A DNA stretch of 64,000 nt, from NCBI RefSeq assembly GCF_036245475.1, contig NZ_BTPM01000002.1, positions 496,001 through 560,000 on the forward strand, given 5' to 3'. Numbering within the stretch: the first letter of the stretch is position 1; every line of letters starts with the position of its first letter. The stretch comes from Vibrio sp. 10N (GTDB lineage: Bacteria > Pseudomonadota > Gammaproteobacteria > Enterobacterales > Vibrionaceae). Of this stretch, positions 43,123-52,779 are shown piece after piece. The translations under genes and the position numbers were made by a program. The notes beneath the pieces were generated by a model. It was given only the letters and a program-made list of their open reading frames with translations, searched no databases and was not told where the DNA came from.

Positions 43123-43938
43123 TTACTTTTTCACTGGCGTATAACCATACTCTTCTATCAATAGCTGACCTTCTTTTGAAAGCACATACTTAATGAATTT
43201 GTCAGCATCGTCATCGATGTCGTCTTTCTTATGCAGCAGTAAGAATGGGCGAGCCAATTTGTACTTACCTTCTGAGATATTCTTGGTGTTAGCTTCCACA
43301 CCTTCGAAGGTAATCGCTTTTACCGAGCGATCGACGGAACCCTCTGAGATAAAACCAATTGCATGTGGGTTGTGGTTCACGATGGTTTTCACCATGCTGT
43401 TGCTGTTAACAACTAAGTTGGTTGGGTTGATGTCTGAAACGGTCCTGTCGTTAATCACGCGTGTTAAACCAAGCAGACTTTCAAAACTTGCGCGTGTGCC
43501 CGAAGAAGCCTCACGAGTCACTACGGCAATTTTTTGGTCAGGGCCGCCAATCTGTTTCCAGTTGGTGATCTTGCCTTTGTAGATATCAAACAGTTGCTCG
43601 CGACTCACGTTCTGGACTGGGTTCGCTAAGTTAACCACCACCGCGAGACCGTCATAAGCAATGGGAAACACTTCAAGTGATTCGTTGTTTTCTTGAACTG
43701 TTAAGAAACGGCTACTCATACCTATATCTGTTGCGCCTTTTTCCAGCAAAGTAATGCCAGCAGTCGAGCCAATCCCTTGCACTGCTACGAAGGAATCTGA
43801 GTTTTGGTTGTTGTATTGTTCTGCTAATACATCCATCACACGAGCGACAGAGGTCGAACCGGATACGTTCACTTCTTCTGCTTGAACGTGAGCAATGCAA
43901 GTAATTGAGAGTAGGGTGGCTAGCGCAATGCGAAGCAT
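43123..43938 (-). CDS. PstS-like phosphate-binding protein
   Basis: A 271-residue periplasmic binding protein with a signal peptide (MLRIALATLLSITCIAHVQA). It has PstS-type ligand motifs: VSGSTSVARVMDVLAEQY, GATDIGMSSR and TREASSGTRASFESLL. PstS captures phosphate for the PstCAB importer. No pstCAB genes are next to it, so it is an orphan or secondary copy. Start 43938 is chosen for GGAG eight bases upstream and the signal peptide; a frame to 43971 would spoil the n-region. A PhoB-box-like sequence lies 50-67 bases before the start. Confidence 0.87.
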   Translation of the reverse strand: MLRIALATLLSITCIAHVQAEEVNVSGSTSVARVMDVLAEQYNNQNSDSFVAVQGIGSTAGITLLEKGATDIGMSSRFLTVQENNESLEVFPIAYDGLAVVVNLANPVQNVSREQLFDIYKGKITNWKQIGGPDQKIAVVTREASSGTRASFESLLGLTRVINDRTVSDINPTNLVVNSNSMVKTIVNHNPHAIGFISEGSVDRSVKAITFEGVEANTKNISEGKYKLARPFLLLHKKDDIDDDADKFIKYVLSKEGQLLIEEYGYTPVKK

Positions 43939-43987
43939 AGGGAAACTCCAAGTAAAGTACGAATTTGCCACATCATATTTCGTTAGT

Positions 43988-44005
43988 GTGACAGTTTTGT
44001 GAACC
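43988..44005 (-). promoter_or_regulatory. Possible Pho box upstream of the PstS-like gene
   Basis: On the minus strand, GGTTCAC-AAAA-CTGTCAC: two seven-base half-sites with the correct four-base spacer. The second matches CTGTCAT at six of seven positions, the first at four. Confidence 0.45.
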
Positions 44006-44117
44006 GGGTTTGCTTGTGGTGGAGTTATCTCTCAAATGCATCGATTTGGCTTATGCAACGCTAACAAAGTGGTCAAAAAGCAGTTATATTAAAGGTAATA
44101 ATCGAGAGGAAGGGTGT

Positions 44118-44465
44118 ATGACGTTAATTCAAATGTCGCAGTGTCGCCTAGAGCGGTGTGCAGAAATTGTTTGTAGTAACCGAAACCGTAGTATGCCCGT
44201 AGAGCTTGGCAAGTCTCAGTTTGAAATGTTGGAACATGGCGTTGTGTTCTCTAAAGCTCATTACTTGCTCGATTCAAAATCATCAAGCTACACCAGCGCC
44301 GTCGCGAAAGTTTTGCTCGATACTCATGATAATCAATGGCTACTGTATGTTCCTGATGAACAAGATGGTGAAGTGTGGATACCGTACCCGTTTCTCGGCA
44401 AGAGTTCAGATTTAACAGCAGTCATGCGTGAAATTGAGAAAGATCCGAAGGCGTACTTTTGGTAA
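44118..44465 (+). CDS. Small DUF3024-like protein
   Basis: A 115-residue soluble protein (MTLIQMSQCRLERCAEIVCSNRNRSMPVELGKSQFEMLEHGVVFSKAHYLLDSKSSSYTSAVAKVLLDTHDNQWLLYVPDEQDGEVWIPYP). The AVAKVLLDTHDNQWLLYVPD block resembles DUF3024, a family of unknown function, but I am not certain. Start 44118 has AGGAAGGG at proper spacing; a frame to 44010 adds unrelated residues and no ribosome site. It is convergent with rnb and shares a bidirectional terminator. Confidence 0.65.
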   Translation: MTLIQMSQCRLERCAEIVCSNRNRSMPVELGKSQFEMLEHGVVFSKAHYLLDSKSSSYTSAVAKVLLDTHDNQWLLYVPDEQDGEVWIPYPFLGKSSDLTAVMREIEKDPKAYFW

Positions 44466-44496
44466 TGATGTTATTTAGTTAGTTTTATTGACATAA

Positions 44497-44526
44497 AAAA
44501 TGGGAGCCAAAGGCTCCCATTTTTAC
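44497..44526. terminator. Bidirectional terminator between the DUF3024-like gene and rnb
   Basis: AAAATGGGAGCC pairs with GGCTCCCATTTT around AAA, with T/A runs on both sides. Confidence 0.88.
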
Positions 44527-44550
44527 GTTAACACACTGATTTTCAATGAA

Positions 44551-46563
44551 TTACTTTTGCACTTCTTCAGTGCTAGCTTCAGCTTCCACTGGTGCTTCTG
44601 CAAACACTTCAACAGGCTTAGCAACAAGACTACGTGTTTCTTGGTTAACGTCAGCCAATACTACTTTCAGAGTATCGCCCAAGCGGTAAACCACTTCTTT
44701 GTCGATAGCGACAGTGCCTGTTTCGTTGTTGCTTTCGATACGTTCTTTGTTCGCAACGATAAGTGGGTTTGGAATAAACACGCCTGCGCCGTTTTCAAGA
44801 AGGCGAGCACGCATACCAGCACGGTTAATGTCGAAGATCTCTGCAGTAAACTCAGTACCGGCTTTTGGCTCATTTTCTAGCGTACGAGCATACAACCAGT
44901 CACCTACCGTACGCTCAGCAATCTTGTGATGCTTGCGGTGGATAGCCAGTTCTTCGCCCAATTCGTCATCTGGCTTTTGCACTGGCTCATTGCCAAGAAT
45001 AAGCGCCTTAAGAAGACGGTGGTTAACCATGTCGCCGTACTTACGAATAGGCGATGTCCATGTAGCGTAAACGTCTAGACCCATTGCGAAGTGAGCATCA
45101 GGTTGGTTACTGATTTCACTGTACGCTTGGTACTTGCGAATGCGGTTATCTAGGTAGCTAGATTCCAGTGCACCTAAGTCACGACGAAGCGCTGCGAAAC
45201 CTTCAAGTGTCGATAGAGATTCTGCTGTGTAAGCTGCTTCTTCTTTATCTTGGTTTACGAGTTCTACCACGTCTTTTAGCTTCTCAGCTTTAAAGCCAAG
45301 GTGGGTATTAAAGACACCATAACCAAACGCTTTACTTAACGCACGGCCGGCACAGATGTTCGCAGTGATCATCGACTCTTCAACCAAGCGGTTCGCTGTA
45401 CGACGCATGTCAGCATGGATTGCCACTACATCGTTATCTTCGCTAAGTTCGAAGCGATAGTCTGGACGGTCTGGGAATACAACAGCGTGTGTTTCGCGCC
45501 AAGTCGCACGTGCTTGTGCAAATTCGCTTAGCTCACGTACAACGGTAGCAATTTCTTCAGAAGGCTGCCATTTGTCACTGCTGCCGTTTTCTAGCCAGTC
45601 AGACACATGATCATACGCGAGGCGAGCGTGTGATTTAATGCTGGCTGCGAAGAAGCGAATGTCATCACCGATCACGCCGTCAGCGTCAACGGTAACTTGG
45701 CAGCAAATCGCTGGACGTACTTCGTTTTCAATTAATGAACACAGGTCGTCAGCCAAATCACGTGGCAACATTGGGATGTTGCGACCAGGAAGATAGATAG
45801 TAAAACCACGCTCGCGCGCCACTTTGTCCATATTATCTTCTGGAGTGATGTAAGCGGTTGGGTCTGCGATAGCGATGGTCAGTTCAAATTGACCGTTGTC
45901 GTTTTTCTTAACGTAGAGAGCGTCGTCCATATCTTTGGTCGATTCACCATCGATAGTGACAAATGGCATCTCGGTAAGGTCAACGCGTTCTAGTGCTGCG
46001 TCATCTTTGATGTCCCACTGCTCAAGACCTTCTGGCTCAGTATTCGGCAAGTCGTTCTGCGCCAGTGTTACCCACCATGGTGCGATCTTGTCGTCAGCGT
46101 CTGTGATTTTCTCTGTGATTTCTGCAAAGAAGCCGTTGTCACCTTTCAATGGGTGGCGAATCAGTTGGGCAACAATCCAGTCACCTTCTTTTAGATCGTC
46201 AGACTTAAGACCTTTGGTCGTTTTCGCCTTTAGCGTTAGCTTTTTAAGCTGAGGATGATCTGGAGTAACGTTCAGTTTGCCTTTAAATAGCTTAACGCGA
46301 CCAATAAAGCGCGTAACGGCTTGTTCGACTAGCTCTTGTGGCTCTGCCACTTCACGCTCTTTTTCCGTACGGATAATCGCAACGACTTTGTCGCCGTGCA
46401 TACATTTCTTCATGTATGGAGGCGGAATAAAGAAGCTGTTCTTGGCATCGACTTCAAGGAAGCCAAAGCCTTTCTCAGTAGCCTTGATGGTACCTTCTTT
46501 TTTAGGAAGGTTTTCTTGGATTTGCTGCTTAAGTTGAGCGAGTAACGGATTGTCTTGGAACAT
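44551..46563 (-). CDS. rnb: Exoribonuclease II
   Basis: A 670-residue RNase II, close to the E. coli length (644). It has a cold-shock domain at the N-terminus (GTIKATEKGFGFLEVDAKNSFFIPPP) and the RNB catalytic domain with its conserved aspartates (TIDGESTKDMDDALYV, IADPTAYI). AGMRARLLENGAGVFIPNPLI belongs to the C-terminal S1-like domain. It degrades single-stranded RNA 3' to 5' in the cytoplasm. An Ala/Glu-rich tail (VEAEASTEEVQK) extends past the S1 region. It is monocistronic, divergent from deaD. No GGAG-type site is obvious before the ATG. Confidence 0.93.
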   Translation of the reverse strand: MFQDNPLLAQLKQQIQENLPKKEGTIKATEKGFGFLEVDAKNSFFIPPPYMKKCMHGDKVVAIIRTEKEREVAEPQELVEQAVTRFIGRVKLFKGKLNVTPDHPQLKKLTLKAKTTKGLKSDDLKEGDWIVAQLIRHPLKGDNGFFAEITEKITDADDKIAPWWVTLAQNDLPNTEPEGLEQWDIKDDAALERVDLTEMPFVTIDGESTKDMDDALYVKKNDNGQFELTIAIADPTAYITPEDNMDKVARERGFTIYLPGRNIPMLPRDLADDLCSLIENEVRPAICCQVTVDADGVIGDDIRFFAASIKSHARLAYDHVSDWLENGSSDKWQPSEEIATVVRELSEFAQARATWRETHAVVFPDRPDYRFELSEDNDVVAIHADMRRTANRLVEESMITANICAGRALSKAFGYGVFNTHLGFKAEKLKDVVELVNQDKEEAAYTAESLSTLEGFAALRRDLGALESSYLDNRIRKYQAYSEISNQPDAHFAMGLDVYATWTSPIRKYGDMVNHRLLKALILGNEPVQKPDDELGEELAIHRKHHKIAERTVGDWLYARTLENEPKAGTEFTAEIFDINRAGMRARLLENGAGVFIPNPLIVANKERIESNNETGTVAIDKEVVYRLGDTLKVVLADVNQETRSLVAKPVEVFAEAPVEAEASTEEVQK

Positions 46564-46995
46564 GTAGTGTTTGTTAACCTTTGCTTAAGAGAAGCGAATA
46601 TTGCGCTGGATTCTATCATTGGAAAGGAATGCCGTCACACACAAGTTATGGCAATTCGACGATCTTATCGCGAAGAGAACGAGTGAAAGAAATGAGCGTA
46701 AACACCAATGTGCTTAGTTTGTAGGCGGGAAGTGTGTCAATTTGACTATGCTTTATACAGATTTTTGCTAGATAGGAGAAAATTGTGATGTATTTCAATT
46801 TTTTCTGGCTTTTTTTGTGCTTTTAGGGAATAATCCGCCTCCTTGTTTACGTCCCTAGCGGCTTGATGCGATTTGCTACTTTTCCGCATCTGAATGGAAT
46901 CAGCTCTTAATCGATTGTTTTTAGAGACAATCTGGATCAGTTTGGAATTGGTAGAGCTCGTGGGACCTAGTTATTAATCTAAGAATGGGATCCCA
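46564..46995. other. Long rnb-deaD divergent region and deaD leader
   Basis: 432 bases without a gene. Promoters of both rnb and deaD must lie here. The 200 bases before deaD contain several short self-complementary stretches and suggest a long structured 5' leader, as is common for cold-shock helicases; no fold was computed. Confidence 0.5.
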
Positions 46996-48903
46996 ATGAC
47001 AGATTCTACTATCCAGTTTAGCGATTTAGCGCTGAACGACGCAATCCTTTCTGCTCTTGACGGAATGGGTTTTGTTTCTCCTACTCCTATCCAGGCTGCA
47101 GCTATTCCTCACCTTCTAGAAGGTAAAGATGCGCTAGGTAAAGCACAAACCGGTACTGGTAAAACAGCGGCTTTCTCTCTTCCTCTACTTAACAAGCTAG
47201 ATCTTGGTCAACGTAAGCCACAGGCTGTTGTTCTTGCACCAACTCGCGAACTTGCGATTCAGGTTGCTGCTGAAGTTAAGAACCTTGGTAAAAATGTTGC
47301 TGGTCTTAAAGTTCTAGAGATCTACGGTGGTGCATCTATCGTTGATCAAATGCGTGCGCTTAAATCTGGTGCTCACATCGTTGTTGGTACTCCAGGCCGT
47401 GTTCAAGACCTTATCAACCGTGACCGTCTACACCTAGACGAAGTACACACGTTTGTTCTTGATGAAGCAGATGAAATGCTAAACATGGGCTTTGTTGACG
47501 ACGTAACAGAGATCATGGAGCACGCTCCAGAAACTGCACAGCGCGTACTGTTCTCTGCAACAATGCCTCCAATGCTTAAGAAGATCGTTGATCGTTTCTT
47601 GCGTGAGCCAGAGTACATCGACGTTGCTGGTAAAAACCACACTGTTGACAAAGTAGAGCAGCAGTTCTGGGTTGTTAAAGGTGTAGAAAAAGACGAAGCA
47701 ATGTCTCGTCTTCTAGAAACAGAAGAAACTGACGCGTCAATCGTATTCGTACGTACTCGTCAAGACACTGAGCGTCTTGCAGACTGGCTATCAGCGCGCG
47801 GCTTCAAAGCAGCAGCACTTCACGGTGACATTCCTCAGTCTCTACGTGAGCGCACTGTTGATCACATTAAACAAGGTGTTATCGACATCCTAGTTGCGAC
47901 TGACGTTGTTGCACGTGGCCTAGACGTTCCACGTATTACACACGTATTCAACTACGACATCCCATTCGATGTTGAGTCTTACATCCACCGTATCGGCCGT
48001 ACTGGTCGTGCTGGACGTAAAGGTAAAGCGATCCTTCTTGTTCGCACAAACCAAATCCGTATGCTTCGCACTATCGAGCGCGTAACTAAGTCTTCAATGG
48101 AAGAAATCCAACTTCCTCTACGTGACAAGGTTGCAGAAGCTCGTCTAGTTAAACTTGGTGAAGAGCTAGCTCAAGAAACTGAGCACAAGTCACTTGATAA
48201 GTTTGCTGAGCTTGTTGAGAAGCTACAAGAAACTCTAGAAATTGACGCAGCAACTCTAGCGGCAATTCTACTTAAGCGCCAGCAGGGGAAACGTCCACTG
48301 TTCTACATTGGTGAAGACCCAATGATTGCTGCTATCGAGCGTGACAAGCAGCGTCGTAAAGAGCGCCGTGAAAACCGCGATCGCGACGGTGGTCGTGATG
48401 GTGGCCGTAACTTCAACACTCAAGACTGGGATACATACCAGCTTCAAGTGGGTCGCGAGCAAGGCGTTCAAGTTAAAGACATCGTTGGCGCACTAGCAAA
48501 CGAGCTAGGTCTAACTAAAGGTTCTATCGGTGCTATCAAGCTAGACCGTGAATCAACTTACGTTCAGCTTCCAAAAGCAATGACTTCAGATGTTGCTGGT
48601 AAGCTACAGAAACTACGTATCCGTCAAAAAGAAGCGGGTGCAGTAGTGGTTGATTTCAATGACTTCCGTGAGCCTCGTGGTCGTCGTGACGGCGGTCGTC
48701 GCGATGGTGGCGGCTACCGTGGTAACCGCGATGGCAACCGTGATGGCGGTGGCTACCGTGGCAACCGTGACGGTAACCGTGAAGGCGGTCGTGGCCGTGG
48801 TCGTGATGGCGAGCGTCGTTTTGACCGTAACCGTGGTGGCGATCACCGTGGAAGCCACCGTGGCGAGCGTTCTTTCTCACGCAACCGTCGTGATGAAGCT
48901 TAA
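46996..48903 (+). CDS. deaD: ATP-dependent RNA helicase DeaD/CsdA
   Basis: A 635-residue DEAD-box helicase with AQTGTGKT, PTRELAIQ, TPGRVQDLI, VLDEADEMLNMGF, SAT, ATDVVARGLDVPR and HRIGRTGRAGR in order. A dimerisation region, a DbpA-like RNA-binding domain (VKDIVGALANELGLTKGSIGAIKLDRESTYVQLP) and a long Arg/Gly tail (RGNRDGNRDGGGYRG repeats) follow. This architecture is specific to DeaD/CsdA, which assists ribosome assembly and mRNA decay in the cold. Codon use is strongly biased (GTT, CGT, GGT), suggesting high expression. GGGATCCCA immediately before the ATG offers only a weak ribosome site. Confidence 0.95.
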   Translation: MTDSTIQFSDLALNDAILSALDGMGFVSPTPIQAAAIPHLLEGKDALGKAQTGTGKTAAFSLPLLNKLDLGQRKPQAVVLAPTRELAIQVAAEVKNLGKNVAGLKVLEIYGGASIVDQMRALKSGAHIVVGTPGRVQDLINRDRLHLDEVHTFVLDEADEMLNMGFVDDVTEIMEHAPETAQRVLFSATMPPMLKKIVDRFLREPEYIDVAGKNHTVDKVEQQFWVVKGVEKDEAMSRLLETEETDASIVFVRTRQDTERLADWLSARGFKAAALHGDIPQSLRERTVDHIKQGVIDILVATDVVARGLDVPRITHVFNYDIPFDVESYIHRIGRTGRAGRKGKAILLVRTNQIRMLRTIERVTKSSMEEIQLPLRDKVAEARLVKLGEELAQETEHKSLDKFAELVEKLQETLEIDAATLAAILLKRQQGKRPLFYIGEDPMIAAIERDKQRRKERRENRDRDGGRDGGRNFNTQDWDTYQLQVGREQGVQVKDIVGALANELGLTKGSIGAIKLDRESTYVQLPKAMTSDVAGKLQKLRIRQKEAGAVVVDFNDFREPRGRRDGGRRDGGGYRGNRDGNRDGGGYRGNRDGNREGGRGRGRDGERRFDRNRGGDHRGSHRGERSFSRNRRDEA

Positions 48904-48932
48904 TTAAAGTTGAGCACTCAAAAATAGTTGAA

Positions 48933-48957
48933 AGCCGAGCGTAAGCTCGGCTTTTTT
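48933..48957 (+). terminator. Terminator of deaD
   Basis: AGCCGAGC pairs with GCTCGGCT around GTAA, followed by TTTTT. Confidence 0.9.
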
Positions 48958-49043
48958 GTATCTGTGCTAAGCAGCCTGTCTCTGAGGCTACTATAATCAA
49001 GGGATGCAATCGATTAAATTCAACTCATGAATTAAATCCTAGT

Positions 49044-49057
49044 TTGATCATTATCAA
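49044..49057. promoter_or_regulatory. Perfect FNR-type box upstream of ackA
   Basis: TTGATCATTATCAA matches the FNR consensus TTGAT-N4-ATCAA at every defined base, 127 bases before the ackA start. More A+T-rich TTGAAT/ATTCAA inverted repeats lie at 49097-49121. Confidence 0.6.
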
Positions 49058-49183
49058 TAAATATCATTTTGATACATTCAAAACCTTAAAAGAAAGTTGA
49101 ATGATTCAAAAAATATTGAATAATACAAATCAATGTAAGGAAGTCGTCTTCCATCCATGCTCAATAACAGGATAATCCCCCCA

Positions 49184-50377
49184 ATGTCGAATTCGTTTGT
49201 TCTTGTCATCAACTCTGGTAGCTCATCGCTAAAGTTTGCAGTGATTGATTCTCAAACTGGTGAAGCTGTACTGTCTGGTCTCGGTGAGTGTTTCGGTCTT
49301 CCAGAGTCTCGTATGAGCTGGAAATTCAATGGTGAAAAAACTGAAATCGCAATCGAAGGCGATGACAGCCACCACAAAATTGCCATCGGTAAACTCGTTG
49401 GCCTTACAGATGAGCTAGGCCTGCAAGAGAGCATTGTTGCAGTCGGTCACCGTATTGTTCACGGTGGTGAGAAATTCACTCAAACTGTACGAATCAACGA
49501 AGAAGTGACTGCTGAAATTGAAAAGCTGGCTGATCTTGCGCCGCTTCATAACCCAGCTGGAGCTATCGGCATTCGCGCTGCAATGGAAGCTTTCCCGTCA
49601 CTGCCGCAATTCGCTGTATTCGACACTGCGTTCCACCAGTCTATGCCTAAACGCGCGTACACGGGCGCTATCGCGAATGAGCTATATACCGACTACGGTA
49701 TCCGTCGCTACGGCTTCCACGGCACGAGTCACTACTTCGTGAGCCGTGAAGCAGCGAAGATGATTAACAAGCCTGTAGAGCAAGCAAGCTTCATCTCTGT
49801 CCACCTTGGTAACGGCGCATCAGTATGTGCGATTAACAACGGTGAGTCTGTAGACACGTCGATGGGCTTTACACCGCTATCTGGTCTTATGATGGGCACA
49901 CGTTGTGGTGACCTCGATCCAGGCATCATTGAGTACCTTCTTAAGAAAGGTTGGTCACAAGACAAAGTGTTCAATGCGCTTAACAAGGAGTCTGGCTTCC
50001 TGGGTGTGTCTGGTCTAACGAGCGATGCTCGTGGCATTCTAGAGGCAATGGAGCAGGGTCACGAAGGTGCAGCGCTGGCATTCCAAGTATTTACTTACCG
50101 TGTATCTAAGTACATTGCATCCTACCTAGCGGCCCTAGATTCATTCGACGGTATCATCTTTACTGGTGGTATCGGTGAAAACTCTATGCCAATTCGCCGC
50201 GAGATCTTAAACAACCTGAAACTTCTTGGCTTTAAAGAAGACGTGAAAGGCAACGAAGACGCTCGCTTTGGTAACGCAGGCGTTATCGCGAAATCTGAGA
50301 TGCTAAATGCAGTGGCGATGGTTATCCCAACTAATGAAGAGTTTGTGATTGCACAGCAGTCGGTGGAACTTCTGTAG
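49184..50377 (+). CDS. ackA: Acetate kinase
   Basis: A 397-residue acetate kinase, the usual length. It begins MSNSFVLVINSGSSSLKFAVID. VGHRIVHGGEKF, FDTAFHQSMP, RYGFHGTSH, HLGNGASVCAI and FTGGIGENS are the ASKHA-fold catalytic and nucleotide motifs. It converts acetyl phosphate and ADP to acetate and ATP. Start 49184 is set by AGGA about ten bases upstream and by family alignment; a frame to 49157 adds nine extra residues. No pta gene is adjacent, so this may be a second, stand-alone copy, which some vibrios have. A perfect FNR-type box upstream suggests anaerobic control. A strong terminator follows. Confidence 0.95.
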   Translation: MSNSFVLVINSGSSSLKFAVIDSQTGEAVLSGLGECFGLPESRMSWKFNGEKTEIAIEGDDSHHKIAIGKLVGLTDELGLQESIVAVGHRIVHGGEKFTQTVRINEEVTAEIEKLADLAPLHNPAGAIGIRAAMEAFPSLPQFAVFDTAFHQSMPKRAYTGAIANELYTDYGIRRYGFHGTSHYFVSREAAKMINKPVEQASFISVHLGNGASVCAINNGESVDTSMGFTPLSGLMMGTRCGDLDPGIIEYLLKKGWSQDKVFNALNKESGFLGVSGLTSDARGILEAMEQGHEGAALAFQVFTYRVSKYIASYLAALDSFDGIIFTGGIGENSMPIRREILNNLKLLGFKEDVKGNEDARFGNAGVIAKSEMLNAVAMVIPTNEEFVIAQQSVELL

Positions 50378-50400
50378 TAAGTTTTATCTTTCAGTGTAAA

Positions 50401-50428
50401 AAGCGAGCCTATATGGCTCGCTTTTTTA
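50401..50428 (+). terminator. Terminator of ackA
   Basis: AAGCGAGCC pairs with GGCTCGCTT around TATAT, followed by TTTTT. Confidence 0.9.
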
Positions 50429-50484
50429 TTGCGTGCAGTAGATTAGAGCACTGACGTTGTTGAGTGTGCGGTAAACAAATGAAC

Positions 50485-51507
50485 CTACATGCTACTTAGT
50501 TTTCTGAGCTTACTGGGTGACATACCAAACCAACGTTTACATGCTCGGCAGAGATTCGCTCCATCACTAAAACTAAGCCACTCGGCAACACTCGAAAAGG
50601 GCAGTACTGTCATGGTGACGTAGTGGTAGCAGACCAGCATCGAAACTTCGTCTTTCATCTGAGTTAACGTCTTGTTGTGCTTCGCTAACCGCCGTTTCAT
50701 AGTTGCAACACTGCAATGGTGTTGATTCGCGATGTTAGGTAACGTGAGTTGCTGATCGCGCAGCGATAATAGTTGATAAATGGAACGATAAATATCCGAG
50801 AGAAACTGGTTACTACTTTGGTCATCTTGTTCAGTCCAAGACTGGAACAGTGAGGTTATTAACGGCGATGGCGCCCCCGTTGGCCTTGCCCAATCTTCGG
50901 CAGACAATTGAATGTATGTTTGCTTGGCATCGAAGTTTATATCGACAGAAAACACCGTTGTGAGCTCTAGGCGATTGCCGGACTCCGGGGCCTGTATGCT
51001 GACTCTTTGTGCTTTCAATGGAGCGCCAGTTAATTGCAATAATAGTTGCCAGCAAGCCACAAGCGCATCTTCGTACTGCCAAGGTTGGGTTTGCTCTTGT
51101 TGTTGAAAGTCGATGAATAGAGTGCCAGAGGTTTCACAGAGCCTGATCTTTAAAATGGCTTCTAATTGAGGTGTATACAAAGAGAGTAAACGAATGGCGC
51201 TGGAAAGATTAGGTGAACTTTGTAATGCAATGTTGAAGCTACCGAAACTCTCGATTGAAAATAACTTCCCCAATGCAAAGCCGGCTTCACAATGGCCTTC
51301 ACGTATCAATGATTCTATTGATTCTCGTTGCAAGGTTTTAAGCCTAGCGATGTCAACACTCTGATTTTCAATAAGTAACTGATCAATCTCTACGCTTACG
51401 GCATTGACGACTTTAAACTGCCGGAACAGCTTCCTGAGATTCATTAATATGTCTTGGTTGTAGTCGCCAGCTGTGACGATCGGCCCAACGAAATTCGCCA
51501 TATCCAT
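50485..51507 (-). CDS. AraC-family transcriptional regulator
   Basis: A 340-residue regulator. The C-terminal ~100 residues contain a double helix-turn-helix of the AraC type (LPNIANQHHCSVATMKRRLAKHNKTLTQMKDE...SSVAEWLSFSDGANLCRACKRWFGMSPSKLRKL). The N-terminal ~230 residues resemble the OruR/ArgR-like 'AraC_binding 2' domain of stand-alone regulators. The start at 51507 has GGGGGA eight bases upstream; a GTG five codons earlier overlaps that site. It is convergent with ackA and next to the patatin gene on the same strand, but the 157-base gap gives no sure target. Confidence 0.83.
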   Translation of the reverse strand: MDMANFVGPIVTAGDYNQDILMNLRKLFRQFKVVNAVSVEIDQLLIENQSVDIARLKTLQRESIESLIREGHCEAGFALGKLFSIESFGSFNIALQSSPNLSSAIRLLSLYTPQLEAILKIRLCETSGTLFIDFQQQEQTQPWQYEDALVACWQLLLQLTGAPLKAQRVSIQAPESGNRLELTTVFSVDINFDAKQTYIQLSAEDWARPTGAPSPLITSLFQSWTEQDDQSSNQFLSDIYRSIYQLLSLRDQQLTLPNIANQHHCSVATMKRRLAKHNKTLTQMKDEVSMLVCYHYVTMTVLPFSSVAEWLSFSDGANLCRACKRWFGMSPSKLRKLSSM

Positions 51508-51663
51508 GAAAAGTTCCCCCACACAATGAGCTATGAAGACAAATGTATCACAGGTTGCTTGCCAGGGTTACTATAGAGAAAACCAACACCATGGTTGTCG
51601 AATATGAAGGCTGCCTGATGGTCAGCCGTTAGTAAGCCAAGGCCGAATATTGGGAAGCAGCAG

Positions 51664-52506
51664 TTAGGTCTCTTGCGCAGCCACTTTGTGCGCAGCGCTT
51701 AATCCCATTTGATACCCAGCTTCAAGCTTGTCCTTGTTTGTCGTTAGCCTGCCCACTGCAAAGCTATCTTCGGGTGTAATCACTTTGATTGTGCAATCCT
51801 TTGGAGGATTGTTAATGAATGCCATCGTTTGGTTGTATTGCTCGGCACGATTAATCATAGCCTCCGCGAGTTTGGGTGTGTTTCTCATCAGCCGGCGGAG
51901 TATCCATGGTGCCTTTGGGGGACGCTTTATATAGCCTTGCTTTTGAGACAGGATTACTGTGATGACTCTTGCCCCTTTTTTGTATGCCTCAACAACTGGG
52001 ATAGAGTCAGCCACTCCGCCATCAATCATTTTTCGACCTTCGTAACTGATAGGGGTTCGATAGGCAACGGGCAGTGAACAAGATGCCTTGAGTATGCTTT
52101 CTAAATTACTTTCAGTGCCTAATGTATAGACAGGGGCACCCGTAGTGACATCGGTGGTCACAATATGGAAGGGAATAGATTGCTTGCTAAAGGTTTGCAT
52201 ATCATAGGGGTAGTGCAATGCAATATGATCCCAGAGCCAGTCGAGATCTAACCAATGCCCACCTCTCGCAAACTTACCAAAGTTGATAAACTCAGGACGA
52301 CAAGAGTAGTCGGCAATGATGGTATAGGTTCGTCCACGCTGATTTGATAGCCAAGAAGCGATGTTGGTTGCGCCTGCAGACACACCAATACAGAAATCAA
52401 ATGGGTTGTAGTTATGATCGATAAAGCCGTCCAAAACCCCAGCCGCAAATATGCCTCGCATCGCGCCGCCTTCAACGACCAAAGCGTGTTTTGGTTTGAG
52501 TGTCAT
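51664..52506 (-). CDS. Patatin-like phospholipase (YjjU-like)
   Basis: A 280-residue patatin-domain protein: oxyanion loop EGGAMRGIFAAGVLDG, nucleophile elbow GVSAG (Ser43 region), and catalytic dyad Asp in MIDGGVADSIPV. There is no signal peptide, so it is a cytoplasmic acyl hydrolase or phospholipase A. The length and the DYSCRPEFINFGKF segment recall E. coli YjjU. It appears monocistronic. Its lipid substrate is unknown. Confidence 0.88.
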   Translation of the reverse strand: MTLKPKHALVVEGGAMRGIFAAGVLDGFIDHNYNPFDFCIGVSAGATNIASWLSNQRGRTYTIIADYSCRPEFINFGKFARGGHWLDLDWLWDHIALHYPYDMQTFSKQSIPFHIVTTDVTTGAPVYTLGTESNLESILKASCSLPVAYRTPISYEGRKMIDGGVADSIPVVEAYKKGARVITVILSQKQGYIKRPPKAPWILRRLMRNTPKLAEAMINRAEQYNQTMAFINNPPKDCTIKVITPEDSFAVGRLTTNKDKLEAGYQMGLSAAHKVAAQET

Positions 52507-52779
52507 TTAAATTTGATTCCTTTACTCTTTTTACGGTATCCCTGAATCCTAAGTTTTCGCCAAGTTCTTGGTCAGCTGTCTAGGTTCTCAGATGTAACAT
52601 ATCAAAAATTGGGTGATTTGCTCTATTAAAATCCGTTTCTGTCGATATGACAAGTAAGTCGACTTGTCGCTATGATCCCGCTAATGCCCAGTCTTGACTC
52701 CACACCCTGCGCGGCTAAGCTTATGATGTTCAAGTAACAAATCGATTAATTAGTGAATCTGATACCAAACGGAGCGGTT

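Noticed and set aside
48613..49009. Open frames antisense to the end of deaD
   Set aside because: They are low-complexity products (Thr/Ala/Val or His/Gly runs) caused by the biased Arg/Gly codons of the deaD tail.
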